Source: Gammaproteobacteria bacterium (GTDB lineage Bacteria > Pseudomonadota > Gammaproteobacteria > Chromatiales > Chromatiaceae). Taken from it: DNA of 64,000 nt. Position numbers and translations under genes: made by a program. The stretch lies in NCBI GenBank assembly GCA_030148485.1, contig JASBTJ010000009.1, positions 1 through 64,000 of the forward strand, in the 5' to 3' direction. Of the stretch, positions 53,035 to 62,970 are shown piece after piece; within the stretch, counting starts at the first letter, position 1; each line of letters begins with the position of its first letter. The notes below the pieces were generated by a model. That model was not told the DNA's origin, searched no databases, and was given only the letters and a program-made list of their open reading frames with translations.

Positions 53035-53694
53035 TCAGAAAGAGCGGGACACGGTGAACGCAAAGCGCTCATCCGCACCGGTGATGTCGGTGTCGGTATA
53101 GGTCAGCGCCAAGCCGAAACCTTCAACCTCACCGGACACACCCAAGCTCCAGTCTTTGTAGTCGGTGGCCGTGTCGAAGTCGGAAGAATTGTAGATTGCC
53201 GACAAGGTCGCCGGACCCACCGGCACGTCCACAACCAGGCTCGCGTAGGTGGAATCGCCTGCACCGAAGAAGTCCGGGCTGTAGGCGATACCGGCGAACA
53301 CGGCAGCCGCGCCGAAATCCTTGCTCAGACCCAGAGAAAATTCGTTGGTGTTGTTGGCGCTGACAGTGGTGCCGGGATACATGTAACGCAGCGCGTTCAC
53401 GTCGACACCGATACCAGCGACCTCGGTCGCGTATCCGATATACGCATCCAACTCCAGGCTGGCGCCGGAGAAGGTGGCGTCGTCAACATTGGAACCCCAC
53501 ACGCCGGCGTAGAAACCGCTGTCGTGGTTGTAGTCGAAGCCGCCTTGGATGGCCATCTCGCCATCGGTCTGGGTCACACCACGAAACACGTAGTCACTGG
53601 TCAGCGCAACATTGCCGCTGAATTCGGCTTGCGCCACGGTTGCTGCGCCAAGCAGCGCCGCGCCGCAAGCCATTGCTAGTTTGTTCATTTTCAT
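53035..53694 (-). CDS. TorF-family putative porin
   Basis: A 219-residue outer-membrane beta-barrel with a signal peptide (MKMNKLAMACGAALLGAATVAQA), the opening EFSGNVALTSDYVFRGVTQT typical of the TorF/TIGR02001 family, alternating beta-strand sequence and a C-terminal Phe (VSRSF) used for barrel insertion. In many proteobacteria this gene precedes glnK-amtB, as here, and is thought to admit nitrogen sources. Expression is probably driven by the sigma-54/NtrC region upstream. Confidence 0.88.
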   Translation of the reverse strand: MKMNKLAMACGAALLGAATVAQAEFSGNVALTSDYVFRGVTQTDGEMAIQGGFDYNHDSGFYAGVWGSNVDDATFSGASLELDAYIGYATEVAGIGVDVNALRYMYPGTTVSANNTNEFSLGLSKDFGAAAVFAGIAYSPDFFGAGDSTYASLVVDVPVGPATLSAIYNSSDFDTATDYKDWSLGVSGEVEGFGLALTYTDTDITGADERFAFTVSRSF

Positions 53695-53771
53695 CGTCAG
53701 GGACTCCCGGGTTGTCGTGTCTAATAATTGCCGGTGTCAGCTGGACAGGCCGATACCGTGCAGACACTGTT

Positions 53772-53788
53772 AGCAGGCATCATGCCAA
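53772..53788 (-). promoter_or_regulatory. Sigma-54 (-24/-12) promoter for porin-glnK-amtB
   Basis: On the minus strand TTGGCATGATGCCTGCT fits the RpoN consensus with two mismatches, keeping the essential GG (-24) and GC (-12). It lies about 78 bases before the porin ATG. A weaker second candidate, TTGGCAAGCATTTTGTT, is at 53821-53837 and lacks the -12 GC. Confidence 0.7.
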
Positions 53789-53860
53789 GAGTTTTTTTTC
53801 CTTTGTTTCAGATAGATAAAAACAAAATGCTTGCCAAGCGCCGCACCGCCAAGGCGTCGA

Positions 53861-53877
53861 CGCACCAAATCAATGCA
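53861..53877 (-). promoter_or_regulatory. Secondary NtrC-like site
   Basis: CGCACCAAATCAATGCA keeps the left half of the NtrC palindrome and part of the right. It is centred 42 bases, four helical turns, from the stronger site, the spacing expected for paired enhancer sites. Confidence 0.5.
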
Positions 53878-53902
53878 GTTTAGAATCACTGCACCAGCGT
53901 GA

Positions 53903-53919
53903 CGCACCAATTCGGTGCA
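53903..53919 (-). promoter_or_regulatory. NtrC-binding enhancer site
   Basis: GCACCAATTCGGTGC followed by A is a near-perfect match to the NtrC dyad TGCACC-N5-GGTGCA (only the first T differs). It lies about 120 bases upstream of the sigma-54 site, a normal enhancer distance. A third, overlapping weak dyad (53890-53906) begins TGCACC. Confidence 0.75.
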
Positions 53920-54001
53920 TTCACCCCGAATGCGCCCTGGACAGTACCGCTGCGCCGCCCCTAAGCTTGCGCTGACGCCACCGACCGCCGACACTTAACA
54001 C

Positions 54002-54253
54002 ATGCGAGATCCCAAGTTTTTCGACGACCTGTCCCGTAAGTTGGCCGATAGCCTGCCGAGCGGCGTTCAGGCCCTGCGCGACGATGTGGAACACAACCTG
54101 CGCAGCGGGCTGGAAGCGACGCTCAGCAAGCTGGATCTGGTGACCCGCGAGGAATTCGAGGTTCAGCGCGCGGTACTGCTGCGCACCCGCGAACGGCTCG
54201 AGGCCTTGGAGAAACGGGTTGCCGAACTGGAGGCCGCGCAGGCCGCCAACTGA
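54002..54253 (+). CDS. ubiK: Ubiquinone biosynthesis accessory factor UbiK
   Basis: An 83-residue BMFP/UbiK protein: amphipathic N-terminal part (DPKFFDDLSRKLADSLP) and a C-terminal trimeric coiled coil (VLLRTRERLEALEKRVAELE). It helps the aerobic ubiquinone-synthesis complex together with UbiJ. It lies 34 bases before comM and is divergent from the porin gene. Confidence 0.93.
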   Translation: MRDPKFFDDLSRKLADSLPSGVQALRDDVEHNLRSGLEATLSKLDLVTREEFEVQRAVLLRTRERLEALEKRVAELEAAQAAN

Positions 54254-54287
54254 TCACCCCTTGTAACGACGCCGACCAGGGAAGGTC

Positions 54288-55790
54288 ATGTCACTTGCCA
54301 CCACCTACTGCCGTGCCGCGGCCGGCGTCCACGCGCCACTGGTCACCATCGAAGTCCATCTGGCGAATGGGTTACCGGCATTCCACATCGTCGGGCTGCC
54401 CGAGAAGGCGGTCCAGGAAAGCCGCGACCGGGTACGTGGCGCACTGATCAACGCCGGGTTCGAGTTCCCCGCGCGGCGCATCACCGTCAACCTCGCCCCT
54501 GCCGACCTGCCCAAGGACGGCAGCCGCTTCGACCTGGCCGTCGCCGTCGGCATCCTCGCCGCGTCGGCACAAATCCCCGCCGATGGTCTCGCCGGCACCG
54601 AGCTGTTCGGCGAGCTGGCACTGGGCGGCGGCCTCAGACCCGTTGCTGGCGCATTGCCTGTGGCACTCGCCGCCCACCGTGACGGGCGCGCATTGATCCT
54701 GCCCAAGGGCAATCTGGCTGAAGCGGCGCTGGTGAGCGCCGCCTCCCTACACGCGGCCGAGCATCTGCTGGCGGTGTGCGCGCATCTTTCCGGGCAGGAA
54801 CGCCTGCCCCTCGGACAGGCCGACACCGCGCCGGGCCGCGCCCGCATCGACGCCGACCTGGCGGATGTGCGCGGGCAGCCCCAGGCCAGGCGGGCACTGG
54901 AAGTCGCAGCGGCCGGCGGCCATCACCTGCTGATGGCCGGCCCGCCGGGTGCCGGTAAATCCATGCTCGCGTCACGCTTGGCCGGTATTCTGCCGGCGCT
55001 GTCCGAGAACGAAGCACTGGAAGCGGCGGCCTTGCAGTCGATCAGCGGTTTGGCTTTCGATCCAAGCCGCTGGCGCGAGCGGCCTTATCGCGCTCCCCAT
55101 CACACCGCATCCGGCGTTGCCCTGGTTGGCGGCGGCAGTACACCTCGGCCCGGTGAAATCTCCCTTGCCCATCACGGCGTGCTGTTCCTGGACGAGCTAC
55201 CGGAATTCGACCGCAAGGTGCTGGAGGTGCTGCGCGAGCCCTTGGAAAACGGCCATATCGTGATCTCCCGCGCCGCCCGTCAGGCGCAGTTTCCGGCACG
55301 CTTCCAGTTGGTCGCCGCCATGAACCCCTGCCCTTGCGGTTACCTGGGCGATCCCCGACACAGCTGCCGCTGCAGCGGCGAACAAGTCGCCCGCTATCGG
55401 GCGCGCATCTCCGGCCCGCTGCTCGATCGCATCGACCTGCAGGTCACCGTGCCCGCAGTCTCCCCCGACACCCTCACCGACAGCCCGCCCGGCGAGTCCA
55501 GTGACAAGGTGGGTGCGCGGGTCGCTGCTGCGCGCCGTGCGCAACATCAGCGACAAGGCGGCGTCAACGTGGCATTGACCGGCACGGCGCTGGACCGGCA
55601 TTGCGCGTTGGACGACGCCTCCCGACAGCTGCTGCGACAGGCCACGGAAAAACTCGGTCTGTCGGCACGGGGCTACCATCGGATACTGCGCGTCGCGCGA
55701 ACCATCGCCGATCTGGCCGGCAACGACCGCATCACCGCCGCGCATCTGACCGAGGCGATCGGGTATCGGCGTCTGGATCGTCGGCCGTAG
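54288..55790 (+). CDS. comM: ComM/YifB Mg-chelatase-like AAA+ ATPase
   Basis: A 500-residue AAA+ hexameric helicase that promotes branch migration during natural transformation. It has an N-terminal Lon-protease-like domain (about 1-170, VGLPEKAVQESRDRVRGAL), Walker A MAGPPGAGKSM, Walker B VLFLDELPEF, and a C-terminal Mg-chelatase part with a Cys cluster (CPCGYLGDPRHSCRC) and sensor segments. AGGGAAGG precedes the ATG. It ends in TAG. Confidence 0.96.
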   Translation: MSLATTYCRAAAGVHAPLVTIEVHLANGLPAFHIVGLPEKAVQESRDRVRGALINAGFEFPARRITVNLAPADLPKDGSRFDLAVAVGILAASAQIPADGLAGTELFGELALGGGLRPVAGALPVALAAHRDGRALILPKGNLAEAALVSAASLHAAEHLLAVCAHLSGQERLPLGQADTAPGRARIDADLADVRGQPQARRALEVAAAGGHHLLMAGPPGAGKSMLASRLAGILPALSENEALEAAALQSISGLAFDPSRWRERPYRAPHHTASGVALVGGGSTPRPGEISLAHHGVLFLDELPEFDRKVLEVLREPLENGHIVISRAARQAQFPARFQLVAAMNPCPCGYLGDPRHSCRCSGEQVARYRARISGPLLDRIDLQVTVPAVSPDTLTDSPPGESSDKVGARVAAARRAQHQRQGGVNVALTGTALDRHCALDDASRQLLRQATEKLGLSARGYHRILRVARTIADLAGNDRITAAHLTEAIGYRRLDRRP

Positions 55791-55827
55791 CCCACGTCGG
55801 ACTCGCTACGTCGGGCTGCCTCGTCGC

Positions 55828-55860
55828 GTCAAAAAGCCACGGTGGCTGCAACCACCTTTT
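55828..55860. terminator. Possible convergent terminator between comM and atzF
   Basis: In the plus direction GGTGG/CCACC with loop ctgcaa is followed by TTTT (55841-55860). In the minus direction AGCCA/TGGCT is followed by five U residues (55831-55835). Both stems are short. Confidence 0.5.
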
Positions 55861-57659
55861 CAGCCCGCCAGATACGCCCGCCAACCGCCGAGCGCGGTGA
55901 TGTCCCGCGCCCCCTCGGTGGCGAAACCCTCGCAAATGAAGCCGGTCTCCCAGCTACCGTCGGCCAGTTCCACCTTACCCAGCCCCAAGGGTGCCGGGAT
56001 GCCGGCCAGGAAGCTGCCGACGGTGCTGGCCGGCAGTTGCCACACCTCCACCGCGATGGCTGCGCCGCCCTGTGCCACCCGGACCATGCCGGGCCGCTTG
56101 GGCGGGCCGCCGGGCAGCGCGTACAAGTGGTAGGCCGCTGCGCTCTCGGTGGCCCGCACCAAGGTGCCGCCGCGCTCGGTGAGCTGGTGGTTGAGCGGCA
56201 GACCGGACATATGCGCCCCGCACACCACCAGGCGCATGGCTGCCTCGGTCGGCGGCGTATCCGCGGTCACCGGCACGTCGGGCAACCGGTGGCCGGTGGC
56301 GCCCAGCGGCAGACCGATGTCGCGTAGCAAAAGATCACCGTAGTGCGCCAGCGCAGCGTCGGCGAAGGCCGGAGCAAACAGGGTCACGCCATGGGGCAGG
56401 CCCTTGTCGCTGAAGCCGGCAGGCACCGCCACCGCGGCATAGTCCAGCAGGTTCATGAAATTGGTGTAGGTGCCCAGGTTGCTGTTGAGCTTGACCGGCT
56501 CGGCCTGCACCTCGGCCAGGGTGTAGAGGGTCGGCGCGGTGGGGGTCAGCACGAAATCCAGGCCATCGAGCAGGCCGTCGCACACCCGCTTGTACGCGGC
56601 AAGTTTGTACTGGGCATTGAACGCGGCCACCGCGCTGGCCTGGATGCCGGGCTCGATGATCTGCCGGGTCACCGGGAACAGCGCCTCGGGCCGCTCCTCG
56701 ATGAACGCCTGGATGGCGGCGTAGCGCTCCGCCACCCAGGGCCCCTCGTACAACAGCCGGGCAGCAGCCATGAAGGGCTCGAAGTCGATGCTCACCGCCT
56801 CGCCACCCATGGCAACGAAGCGCTCGACCGCCTCGCTGTACAAACGCTAGGCCTCGGCATCGCCGAAGAACTGCAGCTGCGCCGGCACGCCGAAGCGGAA
56901 GCTCGCCCTGGGCGCTGGACCCGGCTCGCCCGGGCGGGCATAGGCGTCGGCCGCATCGTAGACGCCCGCGACGCTCATCACCGCGTGGGCGTCGGCCATA
57001 TCCAGGGCAAAGATGCTGATGGTGTCCAGCGTGCGGCACGCCGGCACCACGCCGCTGGCCGACAGCAGGCCGCGGGTCGGCTTGATTCCCACCAGATTGT
57101 TAAACGCCGCCGGCACCCGGCCGGAACCGGCGGTGTCGGTGCCCAGGGAGAAACTCGCCTGCCCCCTGGCCACGGCGACCGCCGAGCCGCCGCTGGAACC
57201 GCCGGAGATGTAGTCCGCATCGAAGGCATTGCGGGTCGCGCCATAGGGCGTGCGGCAGCCCACCAGGCCGGTGGCGAACTGGTCCAGGTTGGTCTTGCCG
57301 ACAGGGATGGCGCCGGCGTCGATCAGCTGCTGTACCACAAACGCGGACGTGTCCGGCACGTAACCGTACTCGGCACAGGCGGCGGTGGTCGGGATGCCTG
57401 CCAGGTCGATGTTGTCCTTGATGGCGAAGGGGATGCCGTACAGCGGCAGCGCGTGCGGATCGGCGTCGGCCAGGCGATCGAGATACGGCCGCAGCTCGGC
57501 ATCGCTGAGCACGTGGATCCAGATGTGATCCGGATCGCCCGCGGGCATGGCGGCGCGCACCTCGGCCATCACCTGCGCTGGGGTCAGGCTGCCGTCGAGA
57601 TAGCCGGCGCGCAGGCGGCTGATGGACAGGTTGGGCAGATCATTCATCGGCTTGTTCAT
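55860..57659 (-). pseudogene. atzF: Allophanate hydrolase, interrupted by in-frame TAG
   Basis: Allophanate hydrolase releases CO2 and two ammonia from allophanate. The joined frame is about 599 residues, the family length, but codon 271 (56847-56849) is TAG: the reading is FFGDAEA-stop-RLYSEAVER in one uninterrupted frame. Upstream of it lie the amidase-signature triad Lys81 (AIKDN), Ser155/156 (GGSSGGS) and Ser179 (TAGSG); downstream are the rest of the amidase domain and the C-terminal allophanate hydrolase domain (ending GWRAYLAG). A truncated 270-residue product would not be functional. There is no good start after the stop. It may be a recent mutation, a sequence error, or read through. 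It starts 7 bases after the carboxylase stop. Confidence 0.88.
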
Positions 57660-57666
57660 TTCGCAA

Positions 57667-60600
57667 TCACTCGCTGTCGATGACCAGCAGGGCCTGGCCG
57701 GGACTCACCTGCCCACCCGGCTGGCACAGCAGCCGCGACACGGTGCCGGCGTGCTCGGCATGCACGGCGATCTCCATCTTCATGGACTCCAGCACCACCA
57801 GTACGTCGCCCTCGGCAACCTGCTGGCCTTCCTCGACCTCCACCTGCCAGACGCTGCCGTGCACATGGCTCTCCACCAACGACTCGCTGTCGGTCAGGGC
57901 CAGCTCGCCACCCTGCGCGTCTATCTGGTCGGTCTCGTCGTGCTGGTAGTTGGCCTGGCCGCTGGCGATCCAGCGCTCGCGCTCGGCGTCGAACGCCGTC
58001 TGCTGGCGCGACTTGAAGGACTGAATCGTCTCCGAGTTGTCCGCCAGGAATCTGTTGTAGTCACGCAGGCTGAAGGTGGTCTGCTCCACCTTCACCTGGA
58101 ACTTGCCGCGCGGAAAGTCCTCGCGCAGCTGCTTCAGTTCGTCCTCACTGACCGGGTAGAAACGGATCTGGTCGAAGAAACGCAACAGCCACGGCTTCTG
58201 GAAATCACCGGTCTTGCGATAGCGGTTCCACATCTGCACGGTGCGGCCGACGAACTGGTAACCACCCGGCCCCTCCATGCCGTACACGCAGAGATACGAG
58301 CCGCCGATGCCCACCGCGTTTTCCGGCGTCCAGGTGCGCGCCGGGTTGTACTTGGTGGTCACCAAGCGGTGGCGCGGGTCCATCGGCGTGGCCACCGGCG
58401 CGCCGAGGTAGACGTCGCCCAGTCCCATCACCAGGTAGCTGGCGCCGAACAGGACCTGCTTCACCTGCTCGATGTCGTCCAGGCCGTTGATGCGGCGGAT
58501 GAACTCGATGTTGCTCGGGCACCAGGGCGCATCCCTGCGCACCGACTGCATGTATTTCTCGATGGCGAGCTTCGTTGAGGGGTCGTCCCAGGACAGCGGC
58601 AGGTGCACGATGCGCGCCGGCACCTCCAGGTCCTCGATGTCCTGGAGCTCCTTCTCCACTGCCACCAGGCGATCGAGCAGCGTGTCCAGCTTGATCACGC
58701 GACTGTCGTAGTGGACCTGCAGCGAGCGGATGCCGGGCGTCAGTTCGCGTAATCCGTCGATGGCCAGCTCCTGGAGCCTGAGCATTAGCGCATGCACCCT
58801 AAAGCGCAGGTTGATGTCCAGTTCCATGGGGCCGTATTCGACCAACAGGTACTTGTCACCGGAGGGACGGTAGGCCACCGCCACCGGGCTCTGCGACGCG
58901 TCCAGGCGGCGCACCACCGGGTCGTGCAACGGCGCCTCGCTGATGCTCAGCGACTGCGGCGACAGCGTATCGAGCATGGCGTCCCGCGCCGCCTCCATGG
59001 CGTTGGCGGTCGCCTGGTCGACAGGCACGAAGCGCACACGATCACCGGGCCGCAGTTGGCCCATCTTCCAGCGGTCGGCAGCGACGATCGTCGCCGGGCA
59101 GACGAAGCCACCCAAACTCGGGCCATCCGGCCCGAGGATCACCGTCATGTCACCGGTGAAGTCCACCGTCCCTATTGCGTAGGCGTTGTCATGCAGGTTG
59201 GACGGATGCAGGCCGGCCTCGCCGCCGTCACTGCGCGCCCACTCGGGCTTGGGGCCGATCAGGCGCACGCCGGTGCGGCTGGAGTTGTAGTGCACCTCCC
59301 AGTCGCTGGCGAAGAAGGTGGCGATGTCCTTGTCGGTGAAGAAGTCCGGCGCGCCGTGGGGACCGTAGATGACGTGCAGGGTCCAGTCGCTGTCGTGTAC
59401 CGGCAGCAGATCTTCATCCAGCGCCGCGCCCGGCAGTGCGGCCTCGGGCAGCGGCGGCACGTGCAGCACGTCGCCTACCTGCAGCGGCCGCCCGCCGTGA
59501 CCGCCAAATTTACCAAGCGTGAAGGTGGACTTGCTGCCCAGGTAGTCGGGCACGTCGATACCGCCCTGTACGGCCAGATACGCGCGCGCACCGGCGCCGG
59601 TGAGCTTGCCGAGCTTCAATACACTGCCGGCCGCCACGTCGACCGGCTGATACCAAGGCACATCGAAGCCATCAAGCTCGGCATCCAGCCGCGCACCACT
59701 CAGGCAGATGCGGGTGGTGCAATTGAAACGTAACGTCGGGCCGGTGACGGTGATCTCCAGCCCAGCCGCATCGCCGTCGTTGCCCAGCAGCCGGTTGCCC
59801 ATCCTGAACGCCAGATCATCCATCGGACCGGACGGCGGCACGCCGATATCCCAGTAGCCCTGCCGGCCCGGGTAGTCCTGCACCGTGGTCTGGGTACCGG
59901 CGGCCAGCACGTCGATGCTGTGCGGCTTGTAGACGAAGTCGTTCAGGTAACGGGTGGTCTGCTCGCCGGCGCGGAACACCGGCTCGGCCACCACCTGGCG
60001 CAGGTAGTCCAGGTTGGTCTCGATGCCGGCCACGGCGGTGTCGGCCAGCGCCTGGTCCATGGCGGCCAGCGCCGCGGCGCGATCGTCCGCATGGACGATG
60101 AGCTTGGCGAGCATGGGATCGTAATAGGGCGGCACCTCCACGCCCGGCTCCAACCAGCTGTCGCAGCGGATGTCGGTGGGGAACTGCACCTGGGTTAGCA
60201 GGCCGGCCTGGGGCTGGAAGTCCTTGCCCGGGTCCTCGGCGTACAGGCGCACCTGCATGCTGTGGCCGCGGGTGGGCGGGTCGCCGCCGTCCAGCGCCGG
60301 CGGCTCGCCGGCGGCCACCTGCACCATCCACTGCACCAGGTCCACACCGGTCACCTGTTCGGTGACGCCGTGCTCCACCTGCAGGCGAGTGTTCACCTCC
60401 AGGAAGTAGAACTGCGCGCTGGCCGGGTCGTAGATGTATTCCACGGTGCCGGCGGAGCGGTAGTTCACCGACTCACCGAGCTTGCGCGCCGTGTCCCACA
60501 GGGCGTGACGCACCTCGTCCGACAGGTTCGGCGCCGGGGTCTCCTCCACCACCTTCTGATTACGCCGTTGTACCGAACAATCCCGCTCGCCCAGGGCGAC

Positions 60601-61260
60601 GACATTGCCCGCGCCGTCACCGAAGATCTGCACCTCGATGTGGCGGGCGGCGCTGACGTACTTCTCCAGGAAGATGCCGGCGTTGGCAAAGTTGTTCTGG
60701 CCAAGTCTTTGCACGGTCGCGAAGGCCTCGGTCAGCTGCTGCTCGTCGTAGCACAGCTGCATGCAGATGCCGCCGCCCCCGGCGGTGCTCTTGAGCATCA
60801 CCGGGTAACCGATGCGCGCCGCCTCGGCCAGCGCATGGGGCACGTCCTTGAGTAGGCCGGTGCCGGGCAGCATGGGCACGCCGCTGGCCTCGGCCAGGCT
60901 GCGCGCGGTGTGCTTGAGGCCGAAGTCGCGCAACTGCTGCGGCGTCGGGCCGATGAAGGCGATGCCGCGCCGCTCGCATTGCTCGGCGAAGGCGGCGTTC
61001 TCGGACAGGAAGCCGTAGCCGGGGTGGATGGCCTGGGCGCCGGTCTGTTCGGCCGCCGCCAGTACCTTGCCAGCATCAAGATACGACTCGCTGGCCAGTG
61101 CCTCGCCGATACAAATAGCTTCGTCGGCCTGGCTGACGTGCAGCGACTGGGCATCGGCCTTGGCGTACACCGCCACGGACCGGATACCCATGGCCTTGAG
61201 GGTACGGATGATGCGGCAGGCGATGGCGCCGCGGTTGGCTATCAGGACCTTGTCGAACAT
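57667..61260 (-). CDS. Biotin-dependent urea/guanidine carboxylase
   Basis: A 1197-residue multidomain enzyme that carboxylates urea (or guanidine) using ATP and bicarbonate. Order: biotin carboxylase (about 1-450; [22 protein letters not shown]...[18 protein letters not shown]), the carboxyltransferase AHS2/AHS1 (KipA/KipI-like) region (about 465-1020) and a biotin carrier domain with Lys1161 in ESMKMEI. The ATG at 61260 is the family start ([11 protein letters not shown]). The company of two DUF1989 genes points to guanidine as the real substrate. One oddity: the glycine-rich ATP loop reads GGGGICMQ with Cys166 where Gly is usual. Confidence 0.93.
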   Translation of the reverse strand: MFDKVLIANRGAIACRIIRTLKAMGIRSVAVYAKADAQSLHVSQADEAICIGEALASESYLDAGKVLAAAEQTGAQAIHPGYGFLSENAAFAEQCERRGIAFIGPTPQQLRDFGLKHTARSLAEASGVPMLPGTGLLKDVPHALAEAARIGYPVMLKSTAGGGGICMQLCYDEQQLTEAFATVQRLGQNNFANAGIFLEKYVSAARHIEVQIFGDGAGNVVALGERDCSVQRRNQKVVEETPAPNLSDEVRHALWDTARKLGESVNYRSAGTVEYIYDPASAQFYFLEVNTRLQVEHGVTEQVTGVDLVQWMVQVAAGEPPALDGGDPPTRGHSMQVRLYAEDPGKDFQPQAGLLTQVQFPTDIRCDSWLEPGVEVPPYYDPMLAKLIVHADDRAAALAAMDQALADTAVAGIETNLDYLRQVVAEPVFRAGEQTTRYLNDFVYKPHSIDVLAAGTQTTVQDYPGRQGYWDIGVPPSGPMDDLAFRMGNRLLGNDGDAAGLEITVTGPTLRFNCTTRICLSGARLDAELDGFDVPWYQPVDVAAGSVLKLGKLTGAGARAYLAVQGGIDVPDYLGSKSTFTLGKFGGHGGRPLQVGDVLHVPPLPEAALPGAALDEDLLPVHDSDWTLHVIYGPHGAPDFFTDKDIATFFASDWEVHYNSSRTGVRLIGPKPEWARSDGGEAGLHPSNLHDNAYAIGTVDFTGDMTVILGPDGPSLGGFVCPATIVAADRWKMGQLRPGDRVRFVPVDQATANAMEAARDAMLDTLSPQSLSISEAPLHDPVVRRLDASQSPVAVAYRPSGDKYLLVEYGPMELDINLRFRVHALMLRLQELAIDGLRELTPGIRSLQVHYDSRVIKLDTLLDRLVAVEKELQDIEDLEVPARIVHLPLSWDDPSTKLAIEKYMQSVRRDAPWCPSNIEFIRRINGLDDIEQVKQVLFGASYLVMGLGDVYLGAPVATPMDPRHRLVTTKYNPARTWTPENAVGIGGSYLCVYGMEGPGGYQFVGRTVQMWNRYRKTGDFQKPWLLRFFDQIRFYPVSEDELKQLREDFPRGKFQVKVEQTTFSLRDYNRFLADNSETIQSFKSRQQTAFDAERERWIASGQANYQHDETDQIDAQGGELALTDSESLVESHVHGSVWQVEVEEGQQVAEGDVLVVLESMKMEIAVHAEHAGTVSRLLCQPGGQVSPGQALLVIDSE

Positions 61261-61373
61261 CGTTGTCTGATCTTGGGTCTGGTGCGGGCCGTCCCGCGAT
61301 TGATCGGTTCCCGCCGGAGTCGTCCCCGGCGTCGGTAGCGGCGGCACCTGTTCGTCCTGGCGCCCTTCGCGTC

Positions 61374-61534
61374 CCTTAGGGAAGCGCTGAATAAGTCCAT
61401 CCTGGACTTCTCATCGCACGCCGCGCTGCAAACGCGGTTTGCAGCTTGCTTCAAAATCAGTCACTTGCAGTGACCGATTTTGGCGGCACCTCCCTGTGCC
61501 GCAGAACCTCTGAATTTTTCAGAGGTTCCTTAGG
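61374..61534 (-). repeat. Multi-hairpin interspersed repeat, copy C
   Basis: Fills most of the 288-base gap between a DUF1989 gene (stop at 61549) and the carboxylase. Minus-strand hairpins in order: AACCTCTGAA/TTCAGAGGTT, GCGGCAC/GTGCCGC, AAAATCGGTCACT/AGTGACTGATTTT, GCTGCAAAC/GTTTGCAGC and AAGTCCA/TGGACTT. The 7-mer CCTTAGG occurs at both ends (61374-61380 and 61528-61534), which could be a target-site duplication. The rest of the gap (61261-61373) shows nothing recognisable. Confidence 0.9.
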
Positions 61535-61548
61535 TCGGTGCGACCAGG

Positions 61549-62202
61549 TCACTGTCCATCCCACACCAGCATGCGCGCCGGCGTCGGGTTGTAGGCGTTG
61601 CACGGGTTGTTCAGCTGCGGGCAGTTGGACACCAGCACGATCACGTCCATCTCGGCACGCAACTCCACGTACTTGCCGGCGTCGGAGATGCCGTCCTCGA
61701 AGGTCAGGCCACCGGCGGGAGTGACCGGCACATTCATGAAGAAGTTGATGTTGCAGGTCAGATCGCGCTTGCCCATGTCGTAGTCCGACTCGGCCAGCGC
61801 GATCAGATAGTTGTCGCGGCAGTTGTGCATCGGCCGCTTCTCGATGGCGTAGCGCACCTGGTTGGTCTCCGCTGCGCAGGCACCGCCCAGGGTATTGTGG
61901 CTACCACAGGTGTCGGCCACAATCGTCAGCATGGGATTGCCCTGGTCGCTCAGCAGCACTGTGCCGGTGGTCAGGTAGATGCTGCCCTGTTCGCGGATGG
62001 TGTCCTGGGCGCTGTAGCGCTCGGCCGGGTCGTGGGCGTTGTAGAACAGGGTGTCCACTGCCTGGTTGCCTTCCAGGTCGACGATGCGCAGCACCTGTCC
62101 CTGCTTCAGCTCGTACAGCCAGGGGTAGCCGCCGGGGATGCGGTAGTCGTAGATGGCGTTGTTCGGGTCCAGGGTGCTTTCGGTCAGTTGTTGGCTGGTC
62201 AT
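61549..62202 (-). CDS. DUF1989 protein, carboxyguanidine deiminase subunit (UAAP2-type)
   Basis: A 217-residue urea-carboxylase-associated protein (DUF1989). Marks include [28 protein letters not shown] and [21 protein letters not shown], with several conserved Cys ([23 protein letters not shown]). Recent work shows that such pairs form carboxyguanidine deiminase (CgdAB), which turns the product of guanidine carboxylase into allophanate. The start at 62202 has GAGG upstream; a GTG at 62211 is an alternative. It begins 10 bases after the paralogue upstream. Confidence 0.88.
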   Translation of the reverse strand: MTSQQLTESTLDPNNAIYDYRIPGGYPWLYELKQGQVLRIVDLEGNQAVDTLFYNAHDPAERYSAQDTIREQGSIYLTTGTVLLSDQGNPMLTIVADTCGSHNTLGGACAAETNQVRYAIEKRPMHNCRDNYLIALAESDYDMGKRDLTCNINFFMNVPVTPAGGLTFEDGISDAGKYVELRAEMDVIVLVSNCPQLNNPCNAYNPTPARMLVWDGQ

Positions 62203-62212
62203 GCTGCTCACC

Positions 62213-62950
62213 TCAGTACTGGCAGTGGTAGGTGGCGGTCAGCGCGAAGCCGCGCTGGTTCTCGGCACAATGGTTCATACAGGCGTCGTCTTCGGCCACC
62301 GGGTCGGCCTGGTAGATCACCAGCTCGGTGGTCTTTGGCGACCATTCGCTGGCCGGGTCCATCGGGTGCGGACAGCTGTTGAGCACCACCAGGGTGTCCA
62401 TCTCGGCGCGCAGGTCAACGTGATCGCCGGCCTTGGCGTTGCCGGCAACGAACTGCATGGCGCCGGCCTCGTCCACCGCCACCTTGCTGAACAAGTTGAC
62501 GTTGGGCACCAGGTCCTTCTTGCCCAGGCCCCACTTGCCCAGCTCGATCAGGAACAACTCGCGGCCGTTGCGGTGGAAGCCGTTGTGGAACGCCTGGTAG
62601 CCGTGCTCGCCGTATTGGCGCTTCACCTGCGCAGCGTTGCTGTGGCCGCTGATGGTGTCGTGCCAGCCCACCGTGTCCTCGGTGACCGACATCAGCACCC
62701 GGCCCATGTCCGAGTACAGCACGTTGCCGGCGGTGAGGAAGGCGGTGTGCTGGATCTTCAGCGTGTCCGCCATGTTGTAGCGTTCCAGCTTTTCGGCCGC
62801 GTTGTAGAACAACGCCGACACGTTGGCGCCGCCCTTGCGGTCGATGAGGCGCAGCGCGTAGCCGCGGCGGATGATGAAGGACCAGTTGCGCGCGCCTGGC
62901 AACAACTCACTGTGTACGATGCGCTCGGGCGCAATAGGGCTTTGATTCAT
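62213..62950 (-). CDS. DUF1989 protein, carboxyguanidine deiminase subunit (UAAP1-type)
   Basis: A 245-residue paralogue of the next gene and the other expected half of the deiminase. It shows [43 protein letters not shown] and [17 protein letters not shown], with the Cys-rich end NSCPHPMDP and [20 protein letters not shown]. The start [12 protein letters not shown] at 62950 is preferred (GAGGA upstream); an ATG at 62974 would overlap the ATPase gene. The assignment rests on family and context. Confidence 0.88.
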   Translation of the reverse strand: MNQSPIAPERIVHSELLPGARNWSFIIRRGYALRLIDRKGGANVSALFYNAAEKLERYNMADTLKIQHTAFLTAGNVLYSDMGRVLMSVTEDTVGWHDTISGHSNAAQVKRQYGEHGYQAFHNGFHRNGRELFLIELGKWGLGKKDLVPNVNLFSKVAVDEAGAMQFVAGNAKAGDHVDLRAEMDTLVVLNSCPHPMDPASEWSPKTTELVIYQADPVAEDDACMNHCAENQRGFALTATYHCQY

Positions 62951-62970
62951 GGTGGGTGATTCCTCGTTGA

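Noticed and set aside
53770-53994. 74-codon minus-strand frame in the porin promoter region
   Set aside because: It overlaps the NtrC/sigma-54 control region, lacks a ribosome site and resembles no family.
61374-61534. Repeat copy C as an insertion sequence or MITE with proven target duplication
   Set aside because: CCTTAGG at both ends is suggestive, but copies A and B lack matching terminal duplications and there is no transposase in the window.
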